This document shows positions 1-5,258 of a DNA stretch of 5,258 nucleotides, piece after piece. Below the pieces are notes generated by a model. It was not told the DNA's origin. It saw only the letters and a list, made by a program, of their open reading frames with translations, and did not search any database. Each line of letters starts with the position of its first letter. Within the stretch, counting starts at the first letter, position 1. Source of the stretch: Roseburia sp. AF12-17LB (GTDB lineage Bacteria > Bacillota > Clostridia > Lachnospirales > Lachnospiraceae); assembly GCF_003479605.1 (NCBI RefSeq), contig NZ_QUHR01000013.1:1-5258 (forward strand). Direction: 5' to 3'. The position numbers were made by a program, and so were the translations under genes.

Positions 1-53
1 GAAAAAGATTGGAGATTACTTCAAGTCACTAAATGACCTTATCACCCTTCATC
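1..53 (+). repeat. Left copy of a perfect inverted repeat of at least 53 bp in hsdS
   Basis: Every base of 1-53 matches the reverse complement of 4741-4793. Identity stops at base 54 (G against A), although GCGT at 55-58 still agrees. The left limit is set by the window edge, so the true repeat may be longer. It encodes KKIGDYFKSLNDLITLH in the hsdS frame on both strands. It is the likely crossover region for inversion of the segment between the two copies. Confidence 0.95.
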
Positions 54-94
54 GGCGTGCGTATCACCATAAAAAAAGGAGGACTTACAAATGA
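1..94 (+). CDS. 3' end of a truncated HsdS-like specificity subunit (partial, 5' end outside window)
   Basis: The frame starting at base 2 is open from the window edge to a TGA at 92-94. It encodes KKIGDYFKSLNDLITLH followed by a divergent tail, RRAYHHKKRRTYK. The first 17 residues are identical to the end of TRD1 and the start of the central conserved helix of the HsdS on the other strand at 4055-5258, and the DNA of 1-53 is identical too. After base 53 homology almost stops. The usual QRKCDE helix is replaced by a short basic tail, so this protein would end without a full conserved helix or a second TRD. It is therefore the end of a half-length HsdS or of a silent 5' half-gene; the missing upstream part should show which. 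Its last codons contain the ribosome binding site of the recombinase, and its TGA overlaps that gene's ATG. HsdS subunits give type I enzymes their DNA specificity and pair with HsdM and HsdR. Confidence 0.8.
   Translation, partial: KKIGDYFKSLNDLITLHRRAYHHKKRRTYK
54..64 (+). repeat. 11-bp inverted repeat bracketing the recombinase gene, left copy
   Basis: GGCGTGCGTAT begins on the first base after hsdS homology ends. Its exact reverse complement lies at 1029-1039, just past the recombinase stop codon. The pair brackets the recombinase gene and little else. It may be a recombinase binding or crossover site, or the border of an ancestral insertion of the gene. Confidence 0.6.
76..82 (+). promoter_or_regulatory. 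Ribosome binding site of the recombinase gene, inside the hsdS tail
   Basis: AAGGAGG is a near-perfect Shine-Dalgarno sequence 8 bases before the ATG at 91. It supports that start. It lies inside the last codons of the hsdS fragment, so translation of the recombinase is probably coupled to translation of the upstream half-hsdS through the ATGA overlap. Confidence 0.85.
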
Positions 95-1023
95 ATACAA
101 CGACAACTAACAACGCTACTACCCTATTCTGTGATTATTACAAGCAATGGATTACAGTCTATAAAGAAGGTGCTATCCGCCCCGTTACTATGAGCAAATA
201 CAATATGGCTCATCAGTGGCTTGAAAGGCTCACTCCAGAACTGACTATAGGTAATCTTGACCGTTTTGCATATCAAAAACTTCTTAACGACTATGCTACT
301 TCTCATGAACGGCAAACTACCATGGATTTTCATCATCATCTAAAATGTGCAATCCTAGATGCTGTTGATGAAGGACTTATCCAAAGAGACCCAACGCGCA
401 AGGCTATTATCAAAGGGAAAACTCCAAGAGAAAAAAAGCCAAAATACCTCAACCAATATGAACTTCACAAATTACTAGATAATCTTGATTTAAAATCAGA
501 AGTAAATATGGATTGGCTCATTTTACTAATTGCAAAAACTGGAATGCGCTTTTCTGAAGCCTTGGCTCTTACACCAAAAGATTTTGACCTTTCACGCCAA
601 ATGCTTTCCGTTTCAAAAACCTGGGATTATAAGAATCACAGCGGCTTTCTTCCTACGAAAAATAAATCTTCTATTAGAAAAATTCCATTAGACTGGCAAA
701 CGGTAATGCAATTTGCGGAACTTGTAAAACAATTACCAGAAGACGAACCTATTTTTGTTAAAGGCAAAATTTATAATTCCACGGTAAACAACATTCTTGC
801 CAGACATTGTAAAGAAGTAGAAATACCAATCATCTCTATCCATGGGCTTAGACACACTCACGCTTCTCTCCTACTGTTTGCTGGTGTATCTATCGCAAGT
901 GTCGCAAGAAGATTAGGTCACTCTAATATGACAACGACCCAAAAAACTTATTTACATATCATACAAGAACTTGAAAGCAAAGATATTGATTTAATCATGA
1001 GATCTTTATCAAATTTGAACTAA
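91..1023 (+). CDS. Tyrosine recombinase (site-specific integrase/invertase) associated with hsdS
   Basis: This complete 310-residue protein is a tyrosine recombinase, an enzyme that cuts and rejoins DNA at two short sites through a covalent tyrosine-DNA link. An N-terminal helical core-binding domain (SAM-like, roughly residues 10-105) precedes the catalytic domain (about 115-295). All the expected catalytic residues are visible: R153 in TGMRFSEAL, K190 in PTKNKSS, H251 and R254 in HGLRHTH, H277 in RRLGHSN, and the nucleophile Y287 in KTYLHI. Nothing suggests decay. The protein starts almost at the core-binding domain. It lacks the extra N-terminal arm-binding domain common in Tn916-type and phage integrases, which fits a dedicated local invertase better than an element integrase. 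The ATG at 91 follows a strong ribosome binding site. The gene sits between an hsdS end fragment, with which it overlaps by 4 bases, and a convergent hsdR. The inferred role is inversion of hsdS segments. A relic integrase of a lost mobile element remains possible. Confidence 0.93.
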   Translation: MNTTTTNNATTLFCDYYKQWITVYKEGAIRPVTMSKYNMAHQWLERLTPELTIGNLDRFAYQKLLNDYATSHERQTTMDFHHHLKCAILDAVDEGLIQRDPTRKAIIKGKTPREKKPKYLNQYELHKLLDNLDLKSEVNMDWLILLIAKTGMRFSEALALTPKDFDLSRQMLSVSKTWDYKNHSGFLPTKNKSSIRKIPLDWQTVMQFAELVKQLPEDEPIFVKGKIYNSTVNNILARHCKEVEIPIISIHGLRHTHASLLLFAGVSIASVARRLGHSNMTTTQKTYLHIIQELESKDIDLIMRSLSNLN

Positions 1024-1028
1024 CAACT

Positions 1029-1039
1029 ATACGCACGCC
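1029..1039 (-). repeat. 11-bp inverted repeat bracketing the recombinase gene, right copy
   Basis: ATACGCACGCC starts 6 bases after the recombinase stop codon and is the exact reverse complement of 54-64. The match does not extend in either direction. No further copy was seen by eye in the window. Confidence 0.6.
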
Positions 1040-1048
1040 TTTATGATA

Positions 1049-1085
1049 ATAGAAAGCTTGTAGCAATATGCTACAAGCTTTCTAT
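1049..1085. terminator. Bidirectional hairpin terminator between the convergent recombinase and hsdR genes
   Basis: A perfect 17-bp stem (1049-1065 paired with 1069-1085) closes a 3-base ATA loop. It fills the gap between the recombinase stop (1021-1023) and the hsdR stop (1088-1090), ending 2 bases from the latter. The arms carry AGAAAGC and GCTTTCT, so each strand has only a short, interrupted T-run after the GC-containing part. Termination may be partial, but position and symmetry fit a shared terminator for both converging transcripts. Confidence 0.75.
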
Positions 1086-1087
1086 AA

Positions 1088-4048
1088 CTATGATTCAATT
1101 AATGGGCTTATTTCCGGCATAAGCACTTCTTTAAAATCTCTTATAAGTGCTCCATTAAATTTAAATTTAGGAAGTGCATCCAAAGTTGTATCTTTATACA
1201 ATGCATAATCAGCAAGTTCTTTTAATTTATTTTCATTTGCCAATTCACCATCTTTATAATTATATGCCTCATATTTTACATCATCAAACGGAACAAACCA
1301 TTTCGTTGCAAACTTTTCTATTTCTTTATCAATCGCAGCATAACGCATTTGATTAATAATAACTGAAACATCCTGCCCCATAAATCTGGCTTTATCCTGT
1401 TCAATTTCGTTTAATACCTGTAATAATAACTCACTCAATCTAGGATTATCCTCAGCAAATTCTTTTACAATCTCTTTTAATTGTAAAAGCTTGTGCTCAA
1501 ATTCAACCTCATCAAATTCATTATCTTTTTGATCCAAAAATTCAACAAATCCCTGCAGTAATTCGACAATATACTCAAAATCTATCTTAAACTTGCTATA
1601 TGCTACTAAATCATAATCATCTCTAATCGGGTCATCATCCGTATCATCTGGTGGATCTTTCTTTAATTCTTCCATCACATTATTATAAACTGCAGCATAA
1701 TCTTCGTATATTTCCTGACTAAAATCAAATTTGTCCAACATCTGAGGTTGAAATGTCGAGAATGATTTTAAATGTGCATAATCATGATCTAAATCTCGAA
1801 ATAGTTTAATAAATGTTTTCTTTTGCTTCTTAGATAATCCCATCACATCACTCGGCTCAGGAGCAAAAGTTCGTATCGTCTTTAATGATAAGATAAAGTC
1901 GTTAAAAACAGTATCCCAATCCTCCGCAATTGCTTGTCCTATACCACCCTTTGAATACAAAACAAGTGCATTATTTATTTTCTCCTTGTATTCCTTTGGG
2001 CTTCTAAATGTAACAATTTGTCCATACTCCTTATTCTGGTCATACAAACGATTTGTTCTTGAAAATGCCTGTATCAAACCCTGAGGACTCATCGGTGGTC
2101 TGTCAATAAAAAGTGTTGATAAACACGGTGCATCAAATCCAGTAAGCAACCGGTCTACAACAATTACAATATCTATCTGTTGTTCTCTATCTGTATAACG
2201 TTTTTCTTTTCTCGCCAGTCTATCATTTAAATTACCATTATATGCACTAAGACCATCAATTGTATATTTTGTTCCAAATATCTTGTTATAATAGGCAAGA
2301 TATCTCTTCATAGCCTCCTGGTTAGCTTGTGATGCTTCTTCATTTTCGGATACTGAAAATGTAATTGCTACTTTAGGGAAATCTGGAAGAGCTTTTTTTA
2401 CTTCATCACTAATTTTCAGTTCATCTTCACCTGATTTAATTTTCAAAAGCATCTCATAATACTTTTGTGCAACGGCTATTGACTCAACCGTAAGCATCGC
2501 CTCATAGGTTTTTCCTCTTCCATTTTGCATTCCAAATTTAGAAAGGGACTGGTTGATAATTATATTCAGGACATTCCGCATGTGATTTTCACTATGATAA
2601 TACTTCTCTTCTTCCTCTTTTGGTATATCTTTAGGTCCAAGATTCTCAACATTAAATCCTAATACCGCACCATCATGAATAGCTTCTTTTATTGTATAAC
2701 TATGGAGACATGGTCCATATAATTCCTCTGTAGTCTGTGGCAAATCCCCTTTTTGCTCATAACTATTTTGATCAAATATCGGTGTTCCAGTAAATCCAAA
2801 CCAAATTGAATTGCTGAAAAATCTCTCTATGTCCCGTTTGGTCTGTGGCGTTACTGCCCTATGACATTCATCTACAACAAATGCAACTTTTAATGCCTTT
2901 ATTTTGTCATATTCTTTCGTACCCTCTTTGAGACGCCGGTTAATCATAACCTGCATCTTTTGCCGCGTGGTTACAATCATCTGCCGGTTATCATCAGACA
3001 GTTTTTTTATCAAACTTCCAACATGCTCTGTATCATCTACATCAATTGTATCATTATTGGCATATGATTGAAATGCACCTTTTGTCTGCAAATCTAAATC
3101 CTTTCTATCAATCAGAAAGATTGTCTTTTGAATAGACGGTATATCCATCAAAAGATTTCTTGTTGCTTTATAAGATGTCATTGTTTTTCCAGAACCTGTT
3201 GTATGCCAAATAAATCCAGATTTTCCAGCCTTTGAAGCTTCGCGCATTGCTTCAATTGCGTGAATCTGATATGGTCTTAATATGAGTAACTTTTTCTTAT
3301 CATTATCAAGTACAATATATTTTGTTACCATCTCATGCGCTTCTGGTATTCTAAGTACAGCCTGTGCGAAATCAATATAATCGCTCACTGGAATATTTTT
3401 TCTATCAATCCATCCTGTCAAAAATTTTTTATTTAATTCTGTGTCTCTGGCCGCTGAAAAATATTTGGTATCAATAGCATTACTAACTACAAACATTTGA
3501 ACATTCGAAAAGATACCATGAAATTTTCCCTCTGCTATGTATTTCTTTATCTGGCGATATCCATCCATATAAGAATGTTCTTTATTTTTCAATTCAATAT
3601 GAATTACCGGAATTCCATTAATTAGAAGAGTTACATCAAATCGTCTATCTCTTCCACTCTCATCATTTTCCTCCTTAAATGCCTGATACTGATTTATTAC
3701 CTCATAAACGCTTGAGCCTCCAGCAACATGTTCATTATTCATTACTACGAGATGAAGTGTCTCACTTCCCCTTTGAACATGAACATATACCTTACCATTT
3801 TCTCCAACCATCCACTTTCCAGCATCATAAAAAGAAGCATGTGATACATCATTCTTTATCTTTGCAAATTCAGATTCACTAAGTGGAATATCATCAAGCT
3901 TTGCCTTATTATTCTGTTCAAGTATATATTTAAAATTATTCCACAAATCTTCTTCGGTTCTTAAATCCGGTCGATATGTCCATTGCGATTCACCGCTGCA
4001 CAACTGCCCTATAAGCCGTTTTTCAATTATTGATTCTAACTCTGCCAT
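1088..4048 (-). CDS. hsdR: Type I restriction enzyme R subunit (HsdR): nuclease and DNA-translocating ATPase
   Basis: HsdR is the motor and nuclease of a type I restriction enzyme. It joins HsdM and HsdS, pulls DNA through using ATP, and cuts unmethylated DNA far from the recognition site. Counting 986 residues from the ATG at 4048, the N-terminal nuclease domain shows D138, the E152-x-K154 pair in HIELKNK, and the QxxxY motif (Q166, Y170). The superfamily 2 helicase domains show Walker A TTGSGKT (283-289), DECH (393-396), FTGTP (419-423), TGFDAP (636-641) and the arginine motif SRTNR (663-667). A helical C-terminal region for complex assembly follows. The length is close to the EcoR124-type HsdR and no motif is missing, so it should be active. 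An in-frame GTG lies at 4054, but ribosome-site spacing and the MAELES start favour ATG 4048. The gene follows hsdS directly and probably shares its transcript. Confidence 0.97.
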   Translation of the reverse strand: MAELESIIEKRLIGQLCSGESQWTYRPDLRTEEDLWNNFKYILEQNNKAKLDDIPLSESEFAKIKNDVSHASFYDAGKWMVGENGKVYVHVQRGSETLHLVVMNNEHVAGGSSVYEVINQYQAFKEENDESGRDRRFDVTLLINGIPVIHIELKNKEHSYMDGYRQIKKYIAEGKFHGIFSNVQMFVVSNAIDTKYFSAARDTELNKKFLTGWIDRKNIPVSDYIDFAQAVLRIPEAHEMVTKYIVLDNDKKKLLILRPYQIHAIEAMREASKAGKSGFIWHTTGSGKTMTSYKATRNLLMDIPSIQKTIFLIDRKDLDLQTKGAFQSYANNDTIDVDDTEHVGSLIKKLSDDNRQMIVTTRQKMQVMINRRLKEGTKEYDKIKALKVAFVVDECHRAVTPQTKRDIERFFSNSIWFGFTGTPIFDQNSYEQKGDLPQTTEELYGPCLHSYTIKEAIHDGAVLGFNVENLGPKDIPKEEEEKYYHSENHMRNVLNIIINQSLSKFGMQNGRGKTYEAMLTVESIAVAQKYYEMLLKIKSGEDELKISDEVKKALPDFPKVAITFSVSENEEASQANQEAMKRYLAYYNKIFGTKYTIDGLSAYNGNLNDRLARKEKRYTDREQQIDIVIVVDRLLTGFDAPCLSTLFIDRPPMSPQGLIQAFSRTNRLYDQNKEYGQIVTFRSPKEYKEKINNALVLYSKGGIGQAIAEDWDTVFNDFILSLKTIRTFAPEPSDVMGLSKKQKKTFIKLFRDLDHDYAHLKSFSTFQPQMLDKFDFSQEIYEDYAAVYNNVMEELKKDPPDDTDDDPIRDDYDLVAYSKFKIDFEYIVELLQGFVEFLDQKDNEFDEVEFEHKLLQLKEIVKEFAEDNPRLSELLLQVLNEIEQDKARFMGQDVSVIINQMRYAAIDKEIEKFATKWFVPFDDVKYEAYNYKDGELANENKLKELADYALYKDTTLDALPKFKFNGALIRDFKEVLMPEISPLIES

Positions 4049-4054
4049 AATCAC

Positions 4055-5258
4055 TTATCCTTTCTGTGGAAACATATTCTGCAACATAAATTTTTTAACT
4101 TCTTTTATCTCATCACACTTACGTTGATGAAGGGTGATAAGGTTGTCTAACAATGCAAAATAGTCACCTATTTTAACCTGTTCATCATATTCAGGATATG
4201 AAATATCCAAATTGTTTACTTGTTCTAACGATAAATTAGGTTGTGCTCCAATCGTAGGATTTCTTCTTATAAAATCCTCTACAGCAGGTCCTTTCAATAC
4301 TGTTGTGAGATATGGAATATATCCCTCGTTAGTTCTTATAATTGCAAGTGCTTGATTCGTATTTGCAGGTAAAATACTTGGTTTTACGACACTTACACGT
4401 CCTAATGTTCCTGCAATGGAAAACAGAATATCATTCTCTTCAAGTCTTGAACGCTTTAAATACCCTTCATGTTCTTCTACACTTATCTTTGACATAGAAG
4501 TAACTTCTCCATTATCAGTATCTATATTTTCTACCTTAACAAAATTCACTTCGCCATTACCAGACTTATCCTTTGGAGTAGTTCCTTTTGTGATAAGTGA
4601 ACATAGTGTTCCCAACTTACGCTGTTCCCAATCGTCCGTAAATCCCGCAAATCGTATTTCTGGTTTTTTCTCATTTTTTTGTGGAAACATTTTTTGTAAC
4701 ATATATTTCTTCAATTTTTTTGTTTCATCACACTTACGCTGATGAAGGGTGATAAGGTCATTTAGTGACTTGAAGTAATCTCCAATCTTTTTCTGCTCAT
4801 CAATATCTTGTGGCATCATCAATTCTGTTTTAAAGAAATCTGCTGGTGCAATATTCAACAATCCATGATTTCTAGCTCCTTCAGCTGCAATGGCCTGAAT
4901 GTCTTTATGCCAATTACTAGTATCATAATAAGTTACTAGAAAATCGGAATTTACTTCTTCTTCATTTCTTATCTTGAACACAATATAAAGCGTTGATAAT
5001 ACGCCATTTTCATATTTATCGAGTCTTTTTATAGCCCCCCAAGGAGCATCGGTAGATGTACTCTTGTTATATGCAAATTCACCGTTATAAATCAAATAAT
5101 AGCCACTAACATCTTTACTTGCCACACGTTTATCAAAGAATTCATTTTGATCAATAAGACCATATTGTGCCGATATTGTAAGCGGTAACTCAGATACTAA
5201 ATCTTGATTTTTTCTAGTCACTCTTTCTACAATTTCTTCGAGCTTACGCTGTTCCCAA
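4055..5258 (-). CDS. hsdS: Type I restriction-modification specificity subunit HsdS (5' end outside window)
   Basis: HsdS recognises a split DNA target with two target-recognition domains (TRDs) spaced by conserved helices, and it anchors HsdM and HsdR. The frame stays open to the right edge. Before a GTG at 5221 it reads WEQRKLEEIVER, the usual opening of TRD1, so the real start lies beyond the window and 5221 is not the start. TRD1 spans about 5240-4800. The central conserved helix follows, from KKIGDYF to KYMLQKMFPQ (about 4795-4676). A second block opens with KPEIRFAGFTDDWEQRKL (about 4655-4613), then TRD2 (about 4612-4190) and the distal helix VKIGDYFALLDNLITLHQRK to MFPQKG. Each TRD is followed by the same LITLHQRKCDE helix motif, as expected for the circular two-half design. 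It ends with TAA immediately before the hsdR region. The repeats at its TRD borders mark it as a shuffling gene. Its promoter and probably hsdM lie to the right. Confidence 0.95.
   Translation of the reverse strand, partial: WEQRKLEEIVERVTRKNQDLVSELPLTISAQYGLIDQNEFFDKRVASKDVSGYYLIYNGEFAYNKSTSTDAPWGAIKRLDKYENGVLSTLYIVFKIRNEEEVNSDFLVTYYDTSNWHKDIQAIAAEGARNHGLLNIAPADFFKTELMMPQDIDEQKKIGDYFKSLNDLITLHQRKCDETKKLKKYMLQKMFPQKNEKKPEIRFAGFTDDWEQRKLGTLCSLITKGTTPKDKSGNGEVNFVKVENIDTDNGEVTSMSKISVEEHEGYLKRSRLEENDILFSIAGTLGRVSVVKPSILPANTNQALAIIRTNEGYIPYLTTVLKGPAVEDFIRRNPTIGAQPNLSLEQVNNLDISYPEYDEQVKIGDYFALLDNLITLHQRKCDEIKEVKKFMLQNMFPQKG
4058..4063 (-). promoter_or_regulatory. Ribosome binding site that decides the hsdR start
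   Basis: On the minus strand AAAGGA ends 9 bases before the ATG at 4048 but only 3 bases before the in-frame GTG at 4054. Normal spacing favours the ATG. The site is formed by the last codons of hsdS, so hsdR translation is probably coupled to hsdS translation. Confidence 0.7.
4065..4143 (-). repeat. Direct repeat in hsdS, copy 2 (distal conserved helix)
   Basis: This is the partner of 4680-4758, following TRD2. Its end at 4126-4143 contains an 18-bp sequence, in hsdS sense ACCTTATCACCCTTCATC, also present at 4741-4758 and, on the plus strand, at 36-53. That gives three copies of a possible crossover core. Confidence 0.85.
4616..4631 (-). repeat. Direct repeat at the start of TRD2 (WEQRKL codons)
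   Basis: In hsdS sense this reads TTGGGAACAGCGTAAG and encodes the WEQRK motif that opens TRD2. It is identical to 5243-5258, which opens TRD1. The offset of 627 bp is a multiple of three, so exchange between the copies keeps the reading frame. Confidence 0.8.
4680..4758 (-). repeat. Direct repeat in hsdS, copy 1 (central conserved helix)
   Basis: This 79-base block pairs without gaps with 4065-4143 and differs at 11 positions. The last 33 bases (4726-4758) have only one difference. It encodes the helix from the LITLHQRKCDE motif to MFPQ that follows TRD1. The 615-bp offset to its partner is a multiple of three, so recombination between the copies would remove TRD2 in frame. Confidence 0.85.
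4741..4793 (-). repeat. Right copy of the inverted repeat, at the TRD1/central-helix junction of hsdS
   Basis: This is an exact reverse complement of 1-53. It lies inside hsdS where the first target-recognition domain ends and the central conserved helix begins. About 4.69 kb lies between the two copies and carries the recombinase, hsdR and the second half of hsdS. Perfect identity at DNA level, including third codon positions, suggests recent or continuing exchange. Confidence 0.95.
5243..5258 (-). repeat. Direct repeat at the start of TRD1 (WEQRKL codons), cut by the window edge
   Basis: Identical to 4616-4631 over all 16 visible bases and probably continues beyond the edge. Together with the LITLH repeat it places short homologies on both sides of TRD1. 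Confidence 0.75.

Noticed and set aside
40..68. Direct repeat TATCACC at 40-46 and 62-68
   Set aside because: Only 7 bp, and the first copy is explained by hsdS coding sequence; too short to support as a binding site.
124..339. Minus-strand open frame of 71 codons
   Set aside because: It lies wholly inside the recombinase gene in antisense, has no recognisable motif, and the sense frame has complete catalytic residues.
1015..1050. Promoter-like TTGAAC and TATGAT or GATAAT on the plus strand
   Set aside because: Spacing is 21 or 24 bases, too long, and transcription would run straight into the hairpin and antisense to hsdR.
1174..1356. Plus-strand open frame of 60 codons
   Set aside because: Antisense shadow of hsdR, rich in His/Tyr/Leu as expected from reverse reading of AT-rich code.
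3679..3882. Plus-strand open frame of 67 codons
   Set aside because: Antisense shadow of the HsdR N-terminal region; no family resemblance.
4416..4742. Plus-strand open frame of 108 codons with a Phe-rich, membrane-like end
   Set aside because: It is antisense to TRD2 and the central helix of hsdS. The hydrophobic look comes from reverse reading of Lys/Glu-rich helix codons, and no suitable ribosome site was seen.
4055..5221. GTG at 5221 as the hsdS start
   Set aside because: The frame continues upstream to the edge with the conserved WEQRKL motif that normally follows an N-terminal stretch, so the start must be outside the window.
1..5258. CRISPR array, tRNA or rRNA genes, insertion sequence
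   Set aside because: No evenly spaced short repeats, no cloverleaf-like segments in the small intergenic space, and no transposase; the only mobile-type gene is the tyrosine recombinase.

Overview
The window is a compact, AT-rich, Firmicutes-type type I restriction-modification locus. It carries its own tyrosine recombinase and the repeats that recombinase would plausibly act on. The protein style (HsdS with WEQRKL and LITLHQRKCDE boundary motifs, an HsdR of the DECH-box EcoR124-like class, AGGAGG ribosome binding sites) suggests a low-GC gut-type Clostridia/Lachnospiraceae or a related Firmicute. The genus cannot be read from the sequence.

Layout from left to right. Positions 1-94 (+) hold the 3' end of an hsdS-type reading frame whose 5' part lies outside the window. 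It overlaps by ATGA the start of a complete tyrosine recombinase gene (91-1023, +). A perfect 17-bp hairpin at 1049-1085 separates the recombinase from a convergent, complete hsdR (4048-1088, -). hsdR lies directly downstream of hsdS (5258-4055, -), whose 5' end runs off the right edge. No hsdM is visible; it probably lies beyond one edge. There is no gene-free stretch longer than about 70 bases.

The most striking structure is a perfect inverted repeat of at least 53 bp. Positions 1-53 in the left hsdS fragment are the exact reverse complement of 4741-4793, at the TRD1/central-helix junction of the right hsdS. Recombination here would flip about 4.7 kb carrying the recombinase, hsdR and the second half of hsdS. 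The reading frames match. In either orientation, one 5' half of hsdS (left or right) would be joined to TRD2 plus hsdR, while the other would get a short 13-residue tail plus the recombinase. This looks like a phase-variable specificity switch in which hsdR and the recombinase both ride inside the invertible segment. Phase-variable hsdS loci with recombinases are known in Firmicutes (for example the SpnIII locus of Streptococcus pneumoniae). The apparent novelties here are the reciprocal tail-swap layout and an 11-bp inverted repeat that brackets the recombinase exactly where hsdS homology stops.

The right hsdS also contains in-frame direct repeats at its TRD boundaries (offsets 615 and 627 bp, both multiples of three), so TRD loss or exchange could also preserve the frame.
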